Both the position numbers and the translations under genes were made by a program. Under the pieces are notes generated by a model that did not search any database, was not told where the DNA came from, and saw only the letters and a list, made by a program, of their open reading frames with translations. A stretch of DNA of 64,000 nucleotides from Hyphomonadaceae bacterium (GTDB lineage: Bacteria; Pseudomonadota; Alphaproteobacteria; Rhizobiales; Hyphomicrobiaceae): contig JAIEQJ010000032.1 of assembly GCA_019747815.1 (NCBI GenBank), forward strand, positions 38,809 through 102,808, given 5' to 3'. Shown one piece after another: positions 53,866-63,747 of the stretch. The stretch's first letter is position 1; each line of letters begins with the position of its first letter.

Positions 53866-54691
53866 TGGCGGGAGCCGGAGTGCGCCTGACGGCCTCGCGC
53901 AGGAGCCAGATGCCGACGGCGATCATGGGCAGGGAATAGAGGATGCCGGCGGTCAGTGGGCCCAAGGTCAGCACGTGACCAGGGTCGGGCTCGCGGAAGA
54001 GCTCGCAGAACGAGCGGGCGAGGCCGTAGCCGAGCATGAATGCGCCCGCCACCATCCCCGGCCTCCGCAGCGCCAGGAGCCTGTGGGTCATCCACCACAG
54101 CACGGCAAACAGCACAAGCCCCTCGAAGAAGGCCTCGTAAAGCTGGCTCGGGTGGCGCTCGACCAGATCCGAGCCCGGGAACACCATGGCCCACGGTACG
54201 GACGTCGGACGGCCGATCAGCTCGGCATTGATGAAGTTGGCGAGCCGGCCGAAGAACAGCCCGATCGGCGTAGCCGCCGCGCACAGATCGAGCATGCTCA
54301 GGGGATTGGCGCCGGTGCGGCGCGCAAAGACCAGGATGGCGACGATGGAGCCGACGAGGCCCCCGTGGAACGCCATGCCGCCCTTCCACACCGCCGGAAT
54401 GTCCAGCGGATTCATGAGGAAGTACCGCGGCTCGTAAAACAGCACATACCCGAGCCGCCCGCCCAGCAGCACGCCGACCGTCATATAGATGAGCAGGTCG
54501 TCCACCCGCTGCGATGCCAGCGGCGGCTTGCCGTCGGCCCACAGGTGCTTCTGGTCCAGCAGGCGCTTGATGTAGAGCCAGCCAAGCAGCAGGCCGGCAA
54601 TGTAGGCAAGGCCGTACCACTTGATCGCCAGCGGTCCGATTTGAAGCGCCACGGGATCGACAATGGGGTAGGGAAGGGCCAGCAAGCGCAT
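53846..54691 (-). CDS. lgt: Prolipoprotein diacylglyceryl transferase
   Basis: Transfers diacylglycerol from phosphatidylglycerol to the lipobox Cys of prolipoproteins in the inner membrane. 281 residues, seven helices. Signature GRLANFINAELIGRPTSVPWAM contains the conserved Arg and Asn residues, and HPSQLYEAFFEGLVLF follows. Start ATG 54691 gives the normal length; a longer frame to 54757 and beyond is not family-like. First gene of lgt-midA-pgeF. Confidence 0.95.
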   Translation of the reverse strand: MRLLALPYPIVDPVALQIGPLAIKWYGLAYIAGLLLGWLYIKRLLDQKHLWADGKPPLASQRVDDLLIYMTVGVLLGGRLGYVLFYEPRYFLMNPLDIPAVWKGGMAFHGGLVGSIVAILVFARRTGANPLSMLDLCAAATPIGLFFGRLANFINAELIGRPTSVPWAMVFPGSDLVERHPSQLYEAFFEGLVLFAVLWWMTHRLLALRRPGMVAGAFMLGYGLARSFCELFREPDPGHVLTLGPLTAGILYSLPMIAVGIWLLREAVRRTPAPANVQRPG

Positions 54692-54808
54692 ATCGCAGAT
54701 ATCCCGGCAGTGGACCCAGCCTTTGGGCCGCTTGATCAGGTCAGGGGCGATCCCCATAGTACAGGAACGGGCCGCGCGAAAGGGCCTGCACAGGGCAGAT
54801 GCGTGGCC

Positions 54809-55069
54809 ATGACACAGACGACCAATCGTTTCCTTGATGAACTGTCGAAACTTCTGACGGATGCCGCCGGGGCTGCCCAGGGCATGCGCCGCGAGGTTGA
54901 AACCCTGATGAAAGCCCAGGGCGAGCGCATCCTCCGCGACATGGACGTGGTGCAGCGGGAGGAATTCGAGGCCGTGAAGGAGATGGCAGCGAAGGCACGC
55001 GACGAGAACGAGCAGTTGAAGGCGCGCATTGCGGCCCTCGAGGCTGCGCTTTCCGGGGCCGGCAAATAA
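54809..55069 (+). CDS. UbiK-like accessory factor (BMFP domain)
   Basis: 86 residues. A helical protein with C-terminal coiled coil: EEFEAVKEMAAKARDENEQL then KARIAALEAAL, the pattern of the membrane-fusogenic/UbiK family that helps ubiquinone-synthesis enzymes assemble. It is divergent from lgt with 117 bases between. No quinone gene is beside it. Confidence 0.85.
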   Translation: MTQTTNRFLDELSKLLTDAAGAAQGMRREVETLMKAQGERILRDMDVVQREEFEAVKEMAAKARDENEQLKARIAALEAALSGAGK

Positions 55070-55333
55070 GCCTTTCTTGAGGCGTGGGCTTCGCCGCACC
55101 GCACATTTCCCACCGCATTGTCCCCACCCCTTTGCGAATTTACCTTTTGCACAACTCCCGTCGCCCGATGGCCATTTTGGTCGTGGAGATTGGGCCCGCG
55201 CGCTTGCCACCTTGAAGGCAGTTCTATTACGTCATGACTCAACTAGGGACCGACGGCGGACAATAGCGGGGCCGCCACGTAGCCGGCATAAAGAAAGCCA
55301 CGGGCCGCTCTGAGCGCGCTCGGAAGGAGTTGA

Positions 55334-55834
55334 ATGATGGCAACCGCCGATGCAGGCCAGATCCGCGTCAACAACCCCCTGGACCTGATTGAGCACATCG
55401 CCAGCAAGCACGATTGGGCGATGGACCGCGCCAGCGACGATGAGCTGACGCTCACGGTCGCCGGTCAATGGACCGACTATCATGTATCGCTGAATTGGCG
55501 CTCCGACCTGGAGACGTTGCACATCGCATCCGCCTTCGACGCCAAGATCCCGGAAAATCGGCTCAATGAGGTTTACCGGCTGGTGGCGCAGATCAACGAG
55601 CAGCTTTGGCTCGGCCACTTCGACGTGTGGATCCGCGAAGGGCTCATCATGTACCGCCACGGCCTGATGCTGAACGGGGCGCTCGCCACCGAAGGTCAGT
55701 GCGAAGCCCTGTTCAAAGTGGCCCTGGAGGCCTGCGAACGCTACTATCAGGCCTTTCAATTCGTGGTGTGGGCCGGCAAGGAAAGCCGCGAGGCGCTGGC
55801 CTCCAGCATGTTCGAGACGGAAGGCAGAGCTTGA
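55334..55834 (+). CDS. YbjN-domain protein
   Basis: 166 residues of the YbjN/DUF1790-like fold: NPLDLIEHIASKHDWAMDR, TDYHVSLNWRSDLETLHIA, and VYRLVAQINEQLWLGHFDVW. YbjN-type proteins act as general stress or sensory factors in enterics; the function here is unknown. Tandem ATG 55334 and 55337 follow AAGGAGTTGA. It is 116 bases before proC. Confidence 0.85.
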   Translation: MMATADAGQIRVNNPLDLIEHIASKHDWAMDRASDDELTLTVAGQWTDYHVSLNWRSDLETLHIASAFDAKIPENRLNEVYRLVAQINEQLWLGHFDVWIREGLIMYRHGLMLNGALATEGQCEALFKVALEACERYYQAFQFVVWAGKESREALASSMFETEGRA

Positions 55835-55950
55835 TCGGCTCGCTGGTTTGATGATTCCCTCCTTCCCATGAGCCTGCGCGATAGTGGCCGCGCGGCGGTT
55901 TTCCACGCGCGCCGCGCAGCGATGGCGCGCTAGCCGGTGAGGTGCGCACA

Positions 55951-56775
55951 ATGGCAATTCGGCTTGACGGCCCCCTGCTGCTCGCGGGCGCGGGCAACAT
56001 GGGCTTCGCCCTGCTCACGGGATGGCTGCAGCAGGGCCTCGATCCGGCGCATGTGATTGTGCAGGACCCCGCGCCGACGCCGCGCGTCAAGCAGACGCTC
56101 GATGCGCACGGCATCGAGGTGCGGGGGGAGCCGCGCGCGCTGTCCGTGCCGCCCGCCGTGATCGTGGTGGCGGTCAAGCCGCAGGTCATGGATGCCGCCT
56201 TTCCCCCGCTGGCCCAGCTTGCCCGCGCAGGAACCGTCGTGCTGTCGGTGGCCGCGGGCCGCCCCATCCGCACCTTCGAGGCGCACCTGGCATCCGGGGT
56301 CGCCGTGGTGCGCGCCATGCCCAACACGCCCGCTTCGGTCGGCCGCGGGATTACGGTGGCTGTGGGCAATGAGCACGTGACGCCAGCGCAGCGCGACACC
56401 TGCGACCAGCTGCTGCGGGCCGTGGGCGAAGTGGCCTGGGTCGACGACGAGGCCCTGATGGACGCGGTGACCGCCGTGTCCGGCTCTGGGCCGGCCTATG
56501 TGTTCTATCTCGCCGAATGTCTGGCCAAGGCCGGCGCCGACGCCGGGCTTCCGCCGGCGCTCGCCCAGCAACTGGCGTCCTGGACCGTCGCGGGGGCGGG
56601 CGAATTGCTGCATCGCTCGGATCTCGAGCCCTCCGTCCTGCGCCAGAACGTCACTTCCCCCAACGGCACCACCTTCGCAGCCCTGCAGGTGCTGATGGGC
56701 AAGGACGGCCTCGCCAAGCTGATGCACGAGGCCGTGGCGGCGGCGGCACGCCGGTCGCGCGAGCTGGCGACGTAG
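55951..56775 (+). CDS. proC: Pyrroline-5-carboxylate reductase
   Basis: Last step of proline synthesis, reducing pyrroline-5-carboxylate with NAD(P)H. 274 residues. Cofactor loop LAGAGNMGFALL near 12, VVAVKPQVMDA, RAMPNTPASVGRG, AVSGSGPAYVF and the C-terminal SPNGTTFAALQVL are all present. ATG 55951 is used; a GTG at 55942 would add three residues. Confidence 0.95.
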   Translation: MAIRLDGPLLLAGAGNMGFALLTGWLQQGLDPAHVIVQDPAPTPRVKQTLDAHGIEVRGEPRALSVPPAVIVVAVKPQVMDAAFPPLAQLARAGTVVLSVAAGRPIRTFEAHLASGVAVVRAMPNTPASVGRGITVAVGNEHVTPAQRDTCDQLLRAVGEVAWVDDEALMDAVTAVSGSGPAYVFYLAECLAKAGADAGLPPALAQQLASWTVAGAGELLHRSDLEPSVLRQNVTSPNGTTFAALQVLMGKDGLAKLMHEAVAAAARRSRELAT

Positions 56776-56810
56776 CCGATGCGAATGGCGCCACGGGAGC
56801 GCGCGCGGCC

Positions 56811-57443
56811 TCACCCGCGGAAGACGGACTTGAAGATCTGCGCGACGGCGTTGCGCTTCTTCTTGCGGTCGAGCTCTGCTTGATCCTTCACCCAGGCGAC
56901 CTGCACGACCTTGCGCTCTCCGGTGAACGGCTTGTGCCCATGCCACGACTTGTCGGAGCGCAGGAATGCGAACAGATGCCCCATCGTCGGCGGCACCTCC
57001 AAAGCATAGGGCTCATAGCGCTTGTCGTCATACAGCACGCGCAGCCGCCCGCCCTGATCCGGCTCCCAGGCATCGTTCATGTAGACCAGGATGGTCATGA
57101 TCTTGGAGGCACTGTCGGTGTGGATGGCCCCGTATTTTGCCTGCGAGCGCCGCATGATGGTTGTCAGGCGCGGATGCGGATGCAGATTCTTGCCGAATTT
57201 CTGCGACAGCGCTTCGGTCAGCTCGGGACCTTCCACCTCCTCGATCAGGGTCTTGAAACGCCCCTTGAGCCGCACCTCGTCGACCGTGAGATAGCCGGGC
57301 TTGTTGACGTCGGGGAAGTCTTGTCGCAGGCCGGCAATCGCCTCCTGCCGCAGGAAATCTGGACTGCAGAAAAATGCGTAGGGCGCGTGAGACACCTGCG
57401 CGTTTCGCACGGTGTCGAGGTCGATCACGCTTGGGCTGGGCAT
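56811..57443 (-). CDS. 2-Oxoglutarate/Fe(II)-dependent oxygenase
   Basis: 210 residues from ATG 57443. Iron ligands in IHTDSASK (H-x-D) and the later His in SWHGHKPF, and the 2OG-binding Arg-type residue in GERKVVQVAW, give the complete jelly-roll set. TILVYMNDAWEPDQGGRLRV between them is typical of the prolyl-hydroxylase-like group. Target unknown: could be a protein or small molecule. Divergent from hisC. Confidence 0.88.
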   Translation of the reverse strand: MPSPSVIDLDTVRNAQVSHAPYAFFCSPDFLRQEAIAGLRQDFPDVNKPGYLTVDEVRLKGRFKTLIEEVEGPELTEALSQKFGKNLHPHPRLTTIMRRSQAKYGAIHTDSASKIMTILVYMNDAWEPDQGGRLRVLYDDKRYEPYALEVPPTMGHLFAFLRSDKSWHGHKPFTGERKVVQVAWVKDQAELDRKKKRNAVAQIFKSVFRG

Positions 57444-57786
57444 GGCAAATACCTCCCAACGTTGCCGTGCAACAAGAACGCTTCCGCAATCGTGGCGCTT
57501 TCTGGGCATCGACCCGCTCCACCTGGGGAAAATCGGTGTGCGCCTCTTTGGGACGATCGGCTTGCGTCTTCGGGGAAGGAGCGCCGGCGCGCGTCGTCCC
57601 TACCGGCCCGGCGCCGTGCACCCACATCCCCTCCCGGGCCGGGCGAGACCGCGTTTGCGTCGAGCTTGGATGGACCGCAAGGACCCGATTTTCTCAGCCG
57701 CGCAAGCGCTGCTGGCCAAGCGCCTGTGATACGCCTATTTTGGCGGCCGTTTGCGAGGCCCCTCGCACAAGCATCAAGAGCCACTC
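57444..57786. other. 343-base divergent gap before hisC
   Basis: Between the 2OG oxygenase and hisC, so it should carry both promoters. No gene, hairpin with a T-run or clear operator is seen; it is GC-rich throughout. Open frames here have no recognisable domain. Confidence 0.5.
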
Positions 57787-58887
57787 ATGTCGAACACAGC
57801 GCCGCAGCCGCAACCCGGCATTCTGGACATCAGCCCTTACGTTCCGGGCGAAAGCGAAGCGCCAGGCAATCTGAAGCCGATCAAGCTCTCCTCCAACGAG
57901 ACGCCGCTCGGGCCTTCGCCCAAGGCCATTGCCGCCTACAAGGCGGAAGCCGACCGCCTGGACCGCTATCCCGACGGCGGCGCAACCGCGCTGCGCCACG
58001 CCCTGGCCAGGCACTACGGGCTGAACCCGGAACGGATCGTGTGCGGATGCGGCTCTGATGAGCTCATCAACCTCATCACGCACGCCTATGTCGGCCCCGG
58101 CGACGAGGCGGTCTACAGCGCCCACGGCTTCCTGATGTACAAGATCGCCACGCTCTCGAGCGGCGGGACGCCGGTGCCCGTGCCGGAGCAGGACTATCGC
58201 GCGGACGTGGACGCCATGCTGGCCCGTGTGACCGAGAGGACCAAGGTCGTCTTTCTCGCCAACCCCAACAATCCGACCGGCACCTACCTGCCCCACGACG
58301 AGGTGCGGCGCCTGCACAAGGGGCTGCCCGGCCACACGCTGCTGGTATTGGATGCAGCCTATAGCGAATACGTGCGCCGCAACGACTATGAGGCGGGGCT
58401 GGAGCTGGTGGCGACCACCGAGAACACGGTGATGACGCGCACGTTCTCCAAGATCTACGGGCTCGCCGCGCTGCGGCTGGGCTGGGCCTATTGCCCCGCG
58501 CCCGTCGCCGACGTCTTGAACCGCGTGCGCGGTCCCTTCAACGTGACGGCGCCGGCGATCGCGGCCGGCGTGGCGGCGCTTGCGGACAAGGCGCACATCG
58601 AGACGGCGGTGGCACACAATGAGAAATGGCTGCCGTGGGTGACGGCCGAGTTCGAGAAGATCGGCATCAAGGTGACGCCCAGCATCGGCAATTTCGTGCT
58701 GATGCATTTCCCGGCGACCAAGGGCAAGGACGCGGTGTCGGCGGATGAGCACCTGAAGGCACGCGGCATCATCCTGCGCCGCGTCGCCGCCTACGGCCTG
58801 CCCAACTGCCTGCGCATGACCATCGGCACCGAGGACGACAACCGGCGTGTGGTGGCGGCGCTGGCGGATTTCATGGGGCGATCATGA
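57787..58887 (+). CDS. hisC: Histidinol-phosphate/aromatic aminotransferase
   Basis: PLP enzyme of the HisC family. 366 residues. Blocks: [54 protein letters not shown], and the PLP lysine in [15 protein letters not shown]. In alphaproteobacteria the copy beside tyrC usually serves tyrosine and phenylalanine synthesis as well as histidine, so the role is probably aromatic transamination. Its stop overlaps the tyrC start as ATGA. Confidence 0.94.
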   Translation: MSNTAPQPQPGILDISPYVPGESEAPGNLKPIKLSSNETPLGPSPKAIAAYKAEADRLDRYPDGGATALRHALARHYGLNPERIVCGCGSDELINLITHAYVGPGDEAVYSAHGFLMYKIATLSSGGTPVPVPEQDYRADVDAMLARVTERTKVVFLANPNNPTGTYLPHDEVRRLHKGLPGHTLLVLDAAYSEYVRRNDYEAGLELVATTENTVMTRTFSKIYGLAALRLGWAYCPAPVADVLNRVRGPFNVTAPAIAAGVAALADKAHIETAVAHNEKWLPWVTAEFEKIGIKVTPSIGNFVLMHFPATKGKDAVSADEHLKARGIILRRVAAYGLPNCLRMTIGTEDDNRRVVAALADFMGRS

Positions 58888-59819
58888 CCGACGCCGGTTT
58901 TCAGCGTGTCGCGCTGATTGGCCTCGGGCTGATCGGCTCCTCGCTCAGTCATGCCATCCGGCGCCGCGGCTTGGCGCGCAGCATCGCCGGCCATGCCCAG
59001 AGCGCAAAGACGCGCGACACCGCGCTGCGGATCGGGATCGTGGATTCCGCGCACGCGACGGCGGCGGAGGCCGCGCGCGGCGCCGACCTCGTCGTGCTGT
59101 GCACGCCGATCGGCGTGTGCGGGACGCTGGCGCAGGAGATGGCGCCCGTGCTCAGTGCGGGGGCCATCGTGACCGATGTCGGATCGGTCAAGGGCGCCAT
59201 CGTGCGCGAGGTCGGCCCGCACCTGCCGCGGGGCGTCCATTTCATCCCGGGGCACCCCATCGCCGGCACCGAGCATTCGGGCCCGGAGTCCGGCTTTGCG
59301 GAGCTGTTCGATGGTCGCTGGTGCATCCTCACGCCGCCGGCAGGCACCGACGCGGGCGCACTCGGCAGGCTCACGGCCTTTTGGGAGGCGTGCGGCAGCA
59401 ACGTCGAGATCATGGATGCCGACCACCATGACCTGGTGCTCGCCATCACCAGCCATGTGCCCCACCTCATCGCCTACAACATCGTCAACACGGCCCGGCA
59501 CCTGGAGCGCGTGACCGACAGCGAGGTCATCAAGTTCTCGGCCGGCGGCTTTCGCGATTTCACGCGCATTGCCGCGTCCGATCCCGTGATGTGGCGCGAC
59601 GTGTTTCTCAACAACAAGGAGGCGGTGCTGGAGATGCTCGGCCGCTTCAGCGAGGACCTCACCGCGCTGCAGCGCGCCATCCGCTTCGGCGAGGGCGAGA
59701 CGCTGCACAAGCTGTTCGTGGAGGCCAGGGCCACCCGGCGCGGCATCATCCAGGCGGGCCAGGATACGGCCGCGCCCGACTTCGGCCGGCGACCTCCCCC
59801 CAAGCCCTCGGGTCCATGA
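58884..59819 (+). CDS. tyrC: Prephenate/arogenate dehydrogenase (cyclohexadienyl dehydrogenase)
   Basis: Oxidative decarboxylation in tyrosine synthesis. 311 residues. Cofactor loop [14 protein letters not shown] at about 11-24, [39 protein letters not shown] with the catalytic His, and [15 protein letters not shown]. Coupled to hisC upstream and to the ChaC gene downstream by ATGA overlaps on both sides. Confidence 0.94.
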   Translation: MTDAGFQRVALIGLGLIGSSLSHAIRRRGLARSIAGHAQSAKTRDTALRIGIVDSAHATAAEAARGADLVVLCTPIGVCGTLAQEMAPVLSAGAIVTDVGSVKGAIVREVGPHLPRGVHFIPGHPIAGTEHSGPESGFAELFDGRWCILTPPAGTDAGALGRLTAFWEACGSNVEIMDADHHDLVLAITSHVPHLIAYNIVNTARHLERVTDSEVIKFSAGGFRDFTRIAASDPVMWRDVFLNNKEAVLEMLGRFSEDLTALQRAIRFGEGETLHKLFVEARATRRGIIQAGQDTAAPDFGRRPPPKPSGP

Positions 59820-60499
59820 CGGCAGCGCACCACGACCTCTGGCTGTTCGCCTACGGGTCGCTCATGTGGCGGCCAGGGTTCGTTTTCGAGGAGGCGCGGC
59901 GCGCGCGACTGACAGGCTTCCGGCGCTGCTTCAGCATCTATTCGGTGCATCACCGCGGCACGCCGGAGCGGCTCGGCATGGTGCTCGGGCTGGACCGGGG
60001 CGGCGTGTGCGAGGGCATCGCCTACCGCATTGCGGCCCCCAACGTCGAGCTGACACGCCGCTACCTTCGTGCGCGCGAGCTGATCAATGGCGTCTACCGC
60101 GAAGCGGTCGTGCCGGTCGAGCTTGAGCAGGAACCGCGGGCCGAGGTGCTGGCGCTCACCTACATCGTGGAGCGCGCGCATCCCAACTACGCGCGCCAAT
60201 TGCCGCTCACCACGCAGGCACGCCTCATCAAGGGCGCCAAGGGCATCTCGGGCGCCAACATCGACTATCTGGTCAGCACCGTGCGCCACCTGCGCGAGCT
60301 CGGCATTCGCGAGCGGGACCTGGAACGGCTGATAACCATGATCGGTCCGCTCGCCTGGCAGCGCTCGCGCGCACAGCACACGAGCGCCTACGCTGCAGCC
60401 CTGGTGCGGGCCTTGCGTTTGCATCCACCGCCGATCCGGCGCCGTGCCCGCAAGGACGAGCGCCGGCGGTTCCTCTATCGGCTGCGGCTCGAGGGTTAG
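59816..60499 (+). CDS. ChaC-like gamma-glutamylcyclotransferase
   Basis: 227 residues. ChaC proteins degrade glutathione to 5-oxoproline and Cys-Gly in the cytoplasm. Fold motif FAYGSLMWRPGF near 11-22 and the catalytic Glu region in CEGIAYRI / YREAVVPVEL, then YIVERAHPNYA, match the family. The last 25 residues are Arg-rich. It overlaps tyrC by ATGA, so it is co-translated with an aromatic operon. A link to the oxoprolinase gene 30 kb away is conceivable. Confidence 0.9.
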   Translation: MTAAHHDLWLFAYGSLMWRPGFVFEEARRARLTGFRRCFSIYSVHHRGTPERLGMVLGLDRGGVCEGIAYRIAAPNVELTRRYLRARELINGVYREAVVPVELEQEPRAEVLALTYIVERAHPNYARQLPLTTQARLIKGAKGISGANIDYLVSTVRHLRELGIRERDLERLITMIGPLAWQRSRAQHTSAYAAALVRALRLHPPPIRRRARKDERRRFLYRLRLEG

Positions 60500-60520
60500 G
60501 CCGTCGATGAGGGGGTATGT

Positions 60521-60940
60521 CTAGGCGCTGGCGCGTTGCAGCGACGCCGGGCCCAGCTTGCCCGACTGGCCCGCCCGCAGGTCGTAGACGACAAGCGCGC
60601 GCGCCGCGTCCGACTTGGCGGAGAAATGCACGTGGACCTCGTTGGCCCCGAGCTGGGCGCCGCGCTGGCGCACGCACGCAAGATTGAGCGTTGCCGCCTC
60701 GCTCTGGCCAAGCCCCACATGCAGCACGCGGCGCCGGCCGTTCCGCCCGCGCCGGACCAGGACGTAGGTCGCCTTCGGCAGCGGGGGACATTCGAGAAGA
60801 CTGTAGACGCTGTGCACGTAGCCCCGTCCCGAAGCGCCGCGCCACAAATGCTGGCGCGCCGGCAGCGGCTGCGGCAAGCCCAAGGACACCGGGGCAGGTG
60901 CGGGCTGAACACGAGCTAAGCTGATGACTTTGGCGGCCAT
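60521..60940 (-). CDS. Conserved hypothetical protein of Hyphomicrobiales
   Basis: 139 residues from ATG 60940. It has ARQHLWRGASGRGYVHSVYSLLECPPLP, YVLVRRGRNGRRRVLHVG and LGANEVHVHF, a pattern I associate with hypothetical proteins of this order. A small basic alpha/beta protein with no signal peptide. The gene lies between the ChaC and nrdJ genes on the minus strand. Function unknown. Confidence 0.7.
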   Translation of the reverse strand: MAAKVISLARVQPAPAPVSLGLPQPLPARQHLWRGASGRGYVHSVYSLLECPPLPKATYVLVRRGRNGRRRVLHVGLGQSEAATLNLACVRQRGAQLGANEVHVHFSAKSDAARALVVYDLRAGQSGKLGPASLQRASA

Positions 60941-61080
60941 GGAAAGTGATGCTTCCGATCCAGCGGACAGGAATGTACGAATGATTTCAAGCGGAAATAT
61001 GGCCGAAGCCAATTCGTTTCAAGGCATTGCGACGCTCAGGGTACCTCACAACAGCGTTAACGCGGCGCCCAGGACCCTAT

Positions 61081-63492
61081 TCAATTGCACTTGGAATAGT
61101 CGCAGGAGCTGCACACCCAGCACGCCTCGCGGCGGTGCAGGGTGGGGGAGCCACAGCGCGGACAGACCCGGCCGGTGCCGGCAACACGTTGACCCTCCTC
61201 GCGCGGCTCGCCGACCGTGAGCACCCGGCGTTCCTCGCCCGCCTCGGACCCGGTCGCGACGGGGGAGGTGAGAAAGCCGGTGCGGATCATGTGCCCCTCG
61301 ATCACCTGGCCGATGGCCGCCAACAGGCTCGGCACATAGCGCCCGCCCATCCACTGGCCGCCCTGGGGATCGAAAATGGCCTTCAGCTCCTCCACCACGA
61401 ACGTGACGTCGCCGCCGCGCCGGAAGATGGCGCTGATCATGCGCGTCAGCGCCACCGTCCAGGCATAGTGCTCGAGGTTCTTGGAGTTGATGAACACCTC
61501 GAACGGCCGCCGTCGCGGCGAAGGCGCGCCTGCGGCATGCTCGCGCTCGATGTCGTTAATGGTGATGTACATGGCATGGTCGCTGCCGGGCCACCGGATC
61601 TTGTAGGTGGCGCCCAGCAGCATGGCGTCGCGCTCGAGCGGCTTGGACATGTAGACGACCTCGCCCTGCCGATCGGGAAGGTTCAACCCCGGCAGCAGCG
61701 GCGTGTCGATCTCCGGCTCCAACGGCAACGCCCGGGGAGGCATGGCGGCGCCACTCGCGGCCTGTGCCGGCTCGGCCTCGGCAGAGCGGCTCAGCACCGC
61801 GCCGGTCACGGCATTGGGACGATAGGTGGTGCAGCCCTTGAGCCCCAGGTCATAGGCCTGCAGGTAGACATCCTTGAAAGCCTCAAAGCTCAGGTCGGCC
61901 GGGCAGTTGACGGTCTTGGAAATGGAGCTGTCGACATGGCGCTGCAATGCGGCCTGCATGTCGAGATGCTCGCGCGGGGTCAGGTCCTGCGCCGTCACGA
62001 AGGCATCGGTCAGCGGCGCGGCCGCACCGAACTTCTCCCGGAACAGGGCATGCGCGTAGTCTTCAACGGCTTCGGTGCGCAAGCCCCCGTCGCGCTCGAG
62101 CACACGGCGCTCGTAGCGGAAATCGAATACCGGCTCGACCCCGCTGGAGACGTTGCCGGCCAGCAGCGAGATGGTCCCCGTGGGGGCGATCGACGTGAGC
62201 AGGCCGTTGCGCATGCCGTGCTGCGCGATTGTGCCGCGCACGTCCTCCGGCAGGCGCTGCACGTGCGGTGCCGCCAGAAAACGCTCCGCATCGTAGAGCG
62301 CAAACGCGCCCTTCTCGCGCGCCAGCGCGGCGCTGGCGCGATAGGCGGCCCGCTCGATGACGGCCATCCACCGTTCGGCCAGCGCGGCCGCCTGCCGCGT
62401 GCCGTACCGCACGCCCACCAGGATCAAGGCATCCGCCAGCCCGGTCACGCCGAGCCCGATGCGGCGCTTGGCCTTGGCCTCGTGCCGCTGGCTGGCCAGC
62501 GGATAGTTGGCGATGTCGATGGCATTGTCGAGGAAGCGCACGGCGGTGGCGGCAAGCCCCTCCAGACGGGCTTCGTCGAGGCGTGCGTCGGCGGCAAACG
62601 GCTTGTCGATCAGCCGCGCAAGATTGATCGAGCCCAGCAGGCAGGCGCCATACGGGGGGAGGGGCTGTTCCCCGCACGGGTTCGTGCAGCTGATCTCCTC
62701 GCAGTAGGCGAGATTGTTCTCCGCATTGATGCGGTCGATGAAGACGACGCCGGGCTCGGCATAGTCGTAGGTCGCGCGCATGATGCCGTCCCACAGCGCC
62801 CGCGCGTCGAGCGTGCGATAGACCTTGCCGCCGAACACCAGGTTCCAGGGCGCGCCGTTGCGCACGGCGGTGATGAAAGCATCGGTCACGAGCACCGACA
62901 GGTTGAAGTTGCGCAGGCGGCCGGGATCCGACTTGGCGGCGACGAACGCCTCGATGTCGGGATGGTCGCATCGCAGCGTTGCCATCATGGCACCGCGCCG
63001 CGCGCCGGCCGACATGATGGTGCGGCACATGGCGTCCCACACATCCATGAAGCTCACCGGGCCAGACGCGTCGGCGCCGATGCTCTTCACCAGCGCGCCC
63101 TTGGGACGGAGCGTGGAGAAATCGTGGCCGATGCCGCCGCCCTGCTGCATGGTGAGGGCGGCTTCCTTGACGTTCTCGAAGATCGACGACAGGTCGTCGT
63201 CGATGCGGCCCATCACAAAGCAGTTGAACAGCGTGACGGACCGATCCGCGCCGGCACCGGCCAGGATGCGCCCCGCGGGCAGGAAGGCGAGATCGGCCAT
63301 GGCCTCGCGGAAGGCCTTCGCCCAGCGTGCCCGGTTGCGCTTGGGCTCGGCGGCCGCAACGGCTTGGGCCACCCTCTCCCACGTGTCGGCGAGCGTCCGG
63401 TCCACAGGGGTGCCATCCGGCGCCGTGAGCCGGTATTTCATTTCCCAGATCTGACGGGAAATCCCAGGGAATGAGGGCGAATCGCTACGCAT
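61081..63492 (-). CDS. nrdJ: Adenosylcobalamin-dependent ribonucleoside-diphosphate reductase (class II)
   Basis: Makes deoxyribonucleotides without oxygen-sensitive or oxygen-requiring radical sites, using vitamin B12. 803 residues. LPAGRILAGAG, SVTLFNCFVMG with the first active-site Cys, MMATLRCDHPD, the CTNPCGEQPLPPYGACLLGS block with Asn, Cys and Glu, and TGTISLLAGNVSSGVEP. The C-terminus CPRCGSP...CWVCSSCDYSKC carries the zinc-like and redox cysteines. No nrdAB is seen in the window. Confidence 0.95.
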   Translation of the reverse strand: MRSDSPSFPGISRQIWEMKYRLTAPDGTPVDRTLADTWERVAQAVAAAEPKRNRARWAKAFREAMADLAFLPAGRILAGAGADRSVTLFNCFVMGRIDDDLSSIFENVKEAALTMQQGGGIGHDFSTLRPKGALVKSIGADASGPVSFMDVWDAMCRTIMSAGARRGAMMATLRCDHPDIEAFVAAKSDPGRLRNFNLSVLVTDAFITAVRNGAPWNLVFGGKVYRTLDARALWDGIMRATYDYAEPGVVFIDRINAENNLAYCEEISCTNPCGEQPLPPYGACLLGSINLARLIDKPFAADARLDEARLEGLAATAVRFLDNAIDIANYPLASQRHEAKAKRRIGLGVTGLADALILVGVRYGTRQAAALAERWMAVIERAAYRASAALAREKGAFALYDAERFLAAPHVQRLPEDVRGTIAQHGMRNGLLTSIAPTGTISLLAGNVSSGVEPVFDFRYERRVLERDGGLRTEAVEDYAHALFREKFGAAAPLTDAFVTAQDLTPREHLDMQAALQRHVDSSISKTVNCPADLSFEAFKDVYLQAYDLGLKGCTTYRPNAVTGAVLSRSAEAEPAQAASGAAMPPRALPLEPEIDTPLLPGLNLPDRQGEVVYMSKPLERDAMLLGATYKIRWPGSDHAMYITINDIEREHAAGAPSPRRRPFEVFINSKNLEHYAWTVALTRMISAIFRRGGDVTFVVEELKAIFDPQGGQWMGGRYVPSLLAAIGQVIEGHMIRTGFLTSPVATGSEAGEERRVLTVGEPREEGQRVAGTGRVCPRCGSPTLHRREACWVCSSCDYSKCN

Positions 63493-63526
63493 CTTGACAC
63501 TGCTGCAGGGCGGTCTTGGCGGCTCT

Positions 63527-63561
63527 AAATATAGATGGTGCGCGTCAAAAAACTATATGTT
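63527..63561. promoter_or_regulatory. Two A/T-rich near-palindromic sites upstream of nrdJ
   Basis: AAATATAGA at 63527-63535 and AACTATATGTT at 63551-63561, the only A/T-rich blocks in the nrdJ upstream region. They resemble the pattern of NrdR boxes, although the distance of about 25 bases between centres is not the usual one. They may also be promoter elements. Confidence 0.35.
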
Positions 63562-63650
63562 CTCTTTTTGTTCGATCGTCAAGCCCCGGTGCCAACGGCA
63601 TTGGGAGCAACGGGGGAGCGAAAAAAGATTCGGACGGGGCGGAATTAACG

Positions 63651-63740
63651 ATGGCCTGGGCCGTTATCAGGCTGACCCGCTTAACCCCGCACCAGTGGGT
63701 CGACAGATCAGGGCGCTTCACCCCGCACGAAGCGCCCTGA
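63651..63740 (+). CDS. Possible 29-residue leader peptide ending in a terminator
   Basis: MAWAVIRLTRLTPHQWV then DRSGRFTPHEAP and stop. GGGGCGGAA precedes the ATG by about nine bases. The reading frame ends in the 3' arm of the hairpin at 63708-63740, so ribosome position could decide whether it forms. TPHQ and TPHE repeat within the peptide. No gene to its right is in view. Confidence 0.35.
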   Translation: MAWAVIRLTRLTPHQWVDRSGRFTPHEAP

Positions 63741-63747
63741 TTTTTTT
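63708..63747 (+). terminator. Strong Rho-independent terminator
   Basis: Perfect 12-bp stem, TCAGGGCGCTTC at 63708-63719 and GAAGCGCCCTGA at 63729-63740, 9-base loop, then seven T. Ends transcription from the left; it lies 216 bases to the right of nrdJ, which is transcribed the other way, so it ends an unseen plus-strand RNA. Confidence 0.85.

Noticed and set aside
61027..63474. Long open frame on the plus strand opposite nrdJ
   Set aside because: Composition and lack of motifs show it is the mirror of nrdJ, which has every active-site block.
63493..63650. Cobalamin riboswitch in front of nrdJ
   Set aside because: I could not find the B12-box core or its flanking stems on the nrdJ strand.
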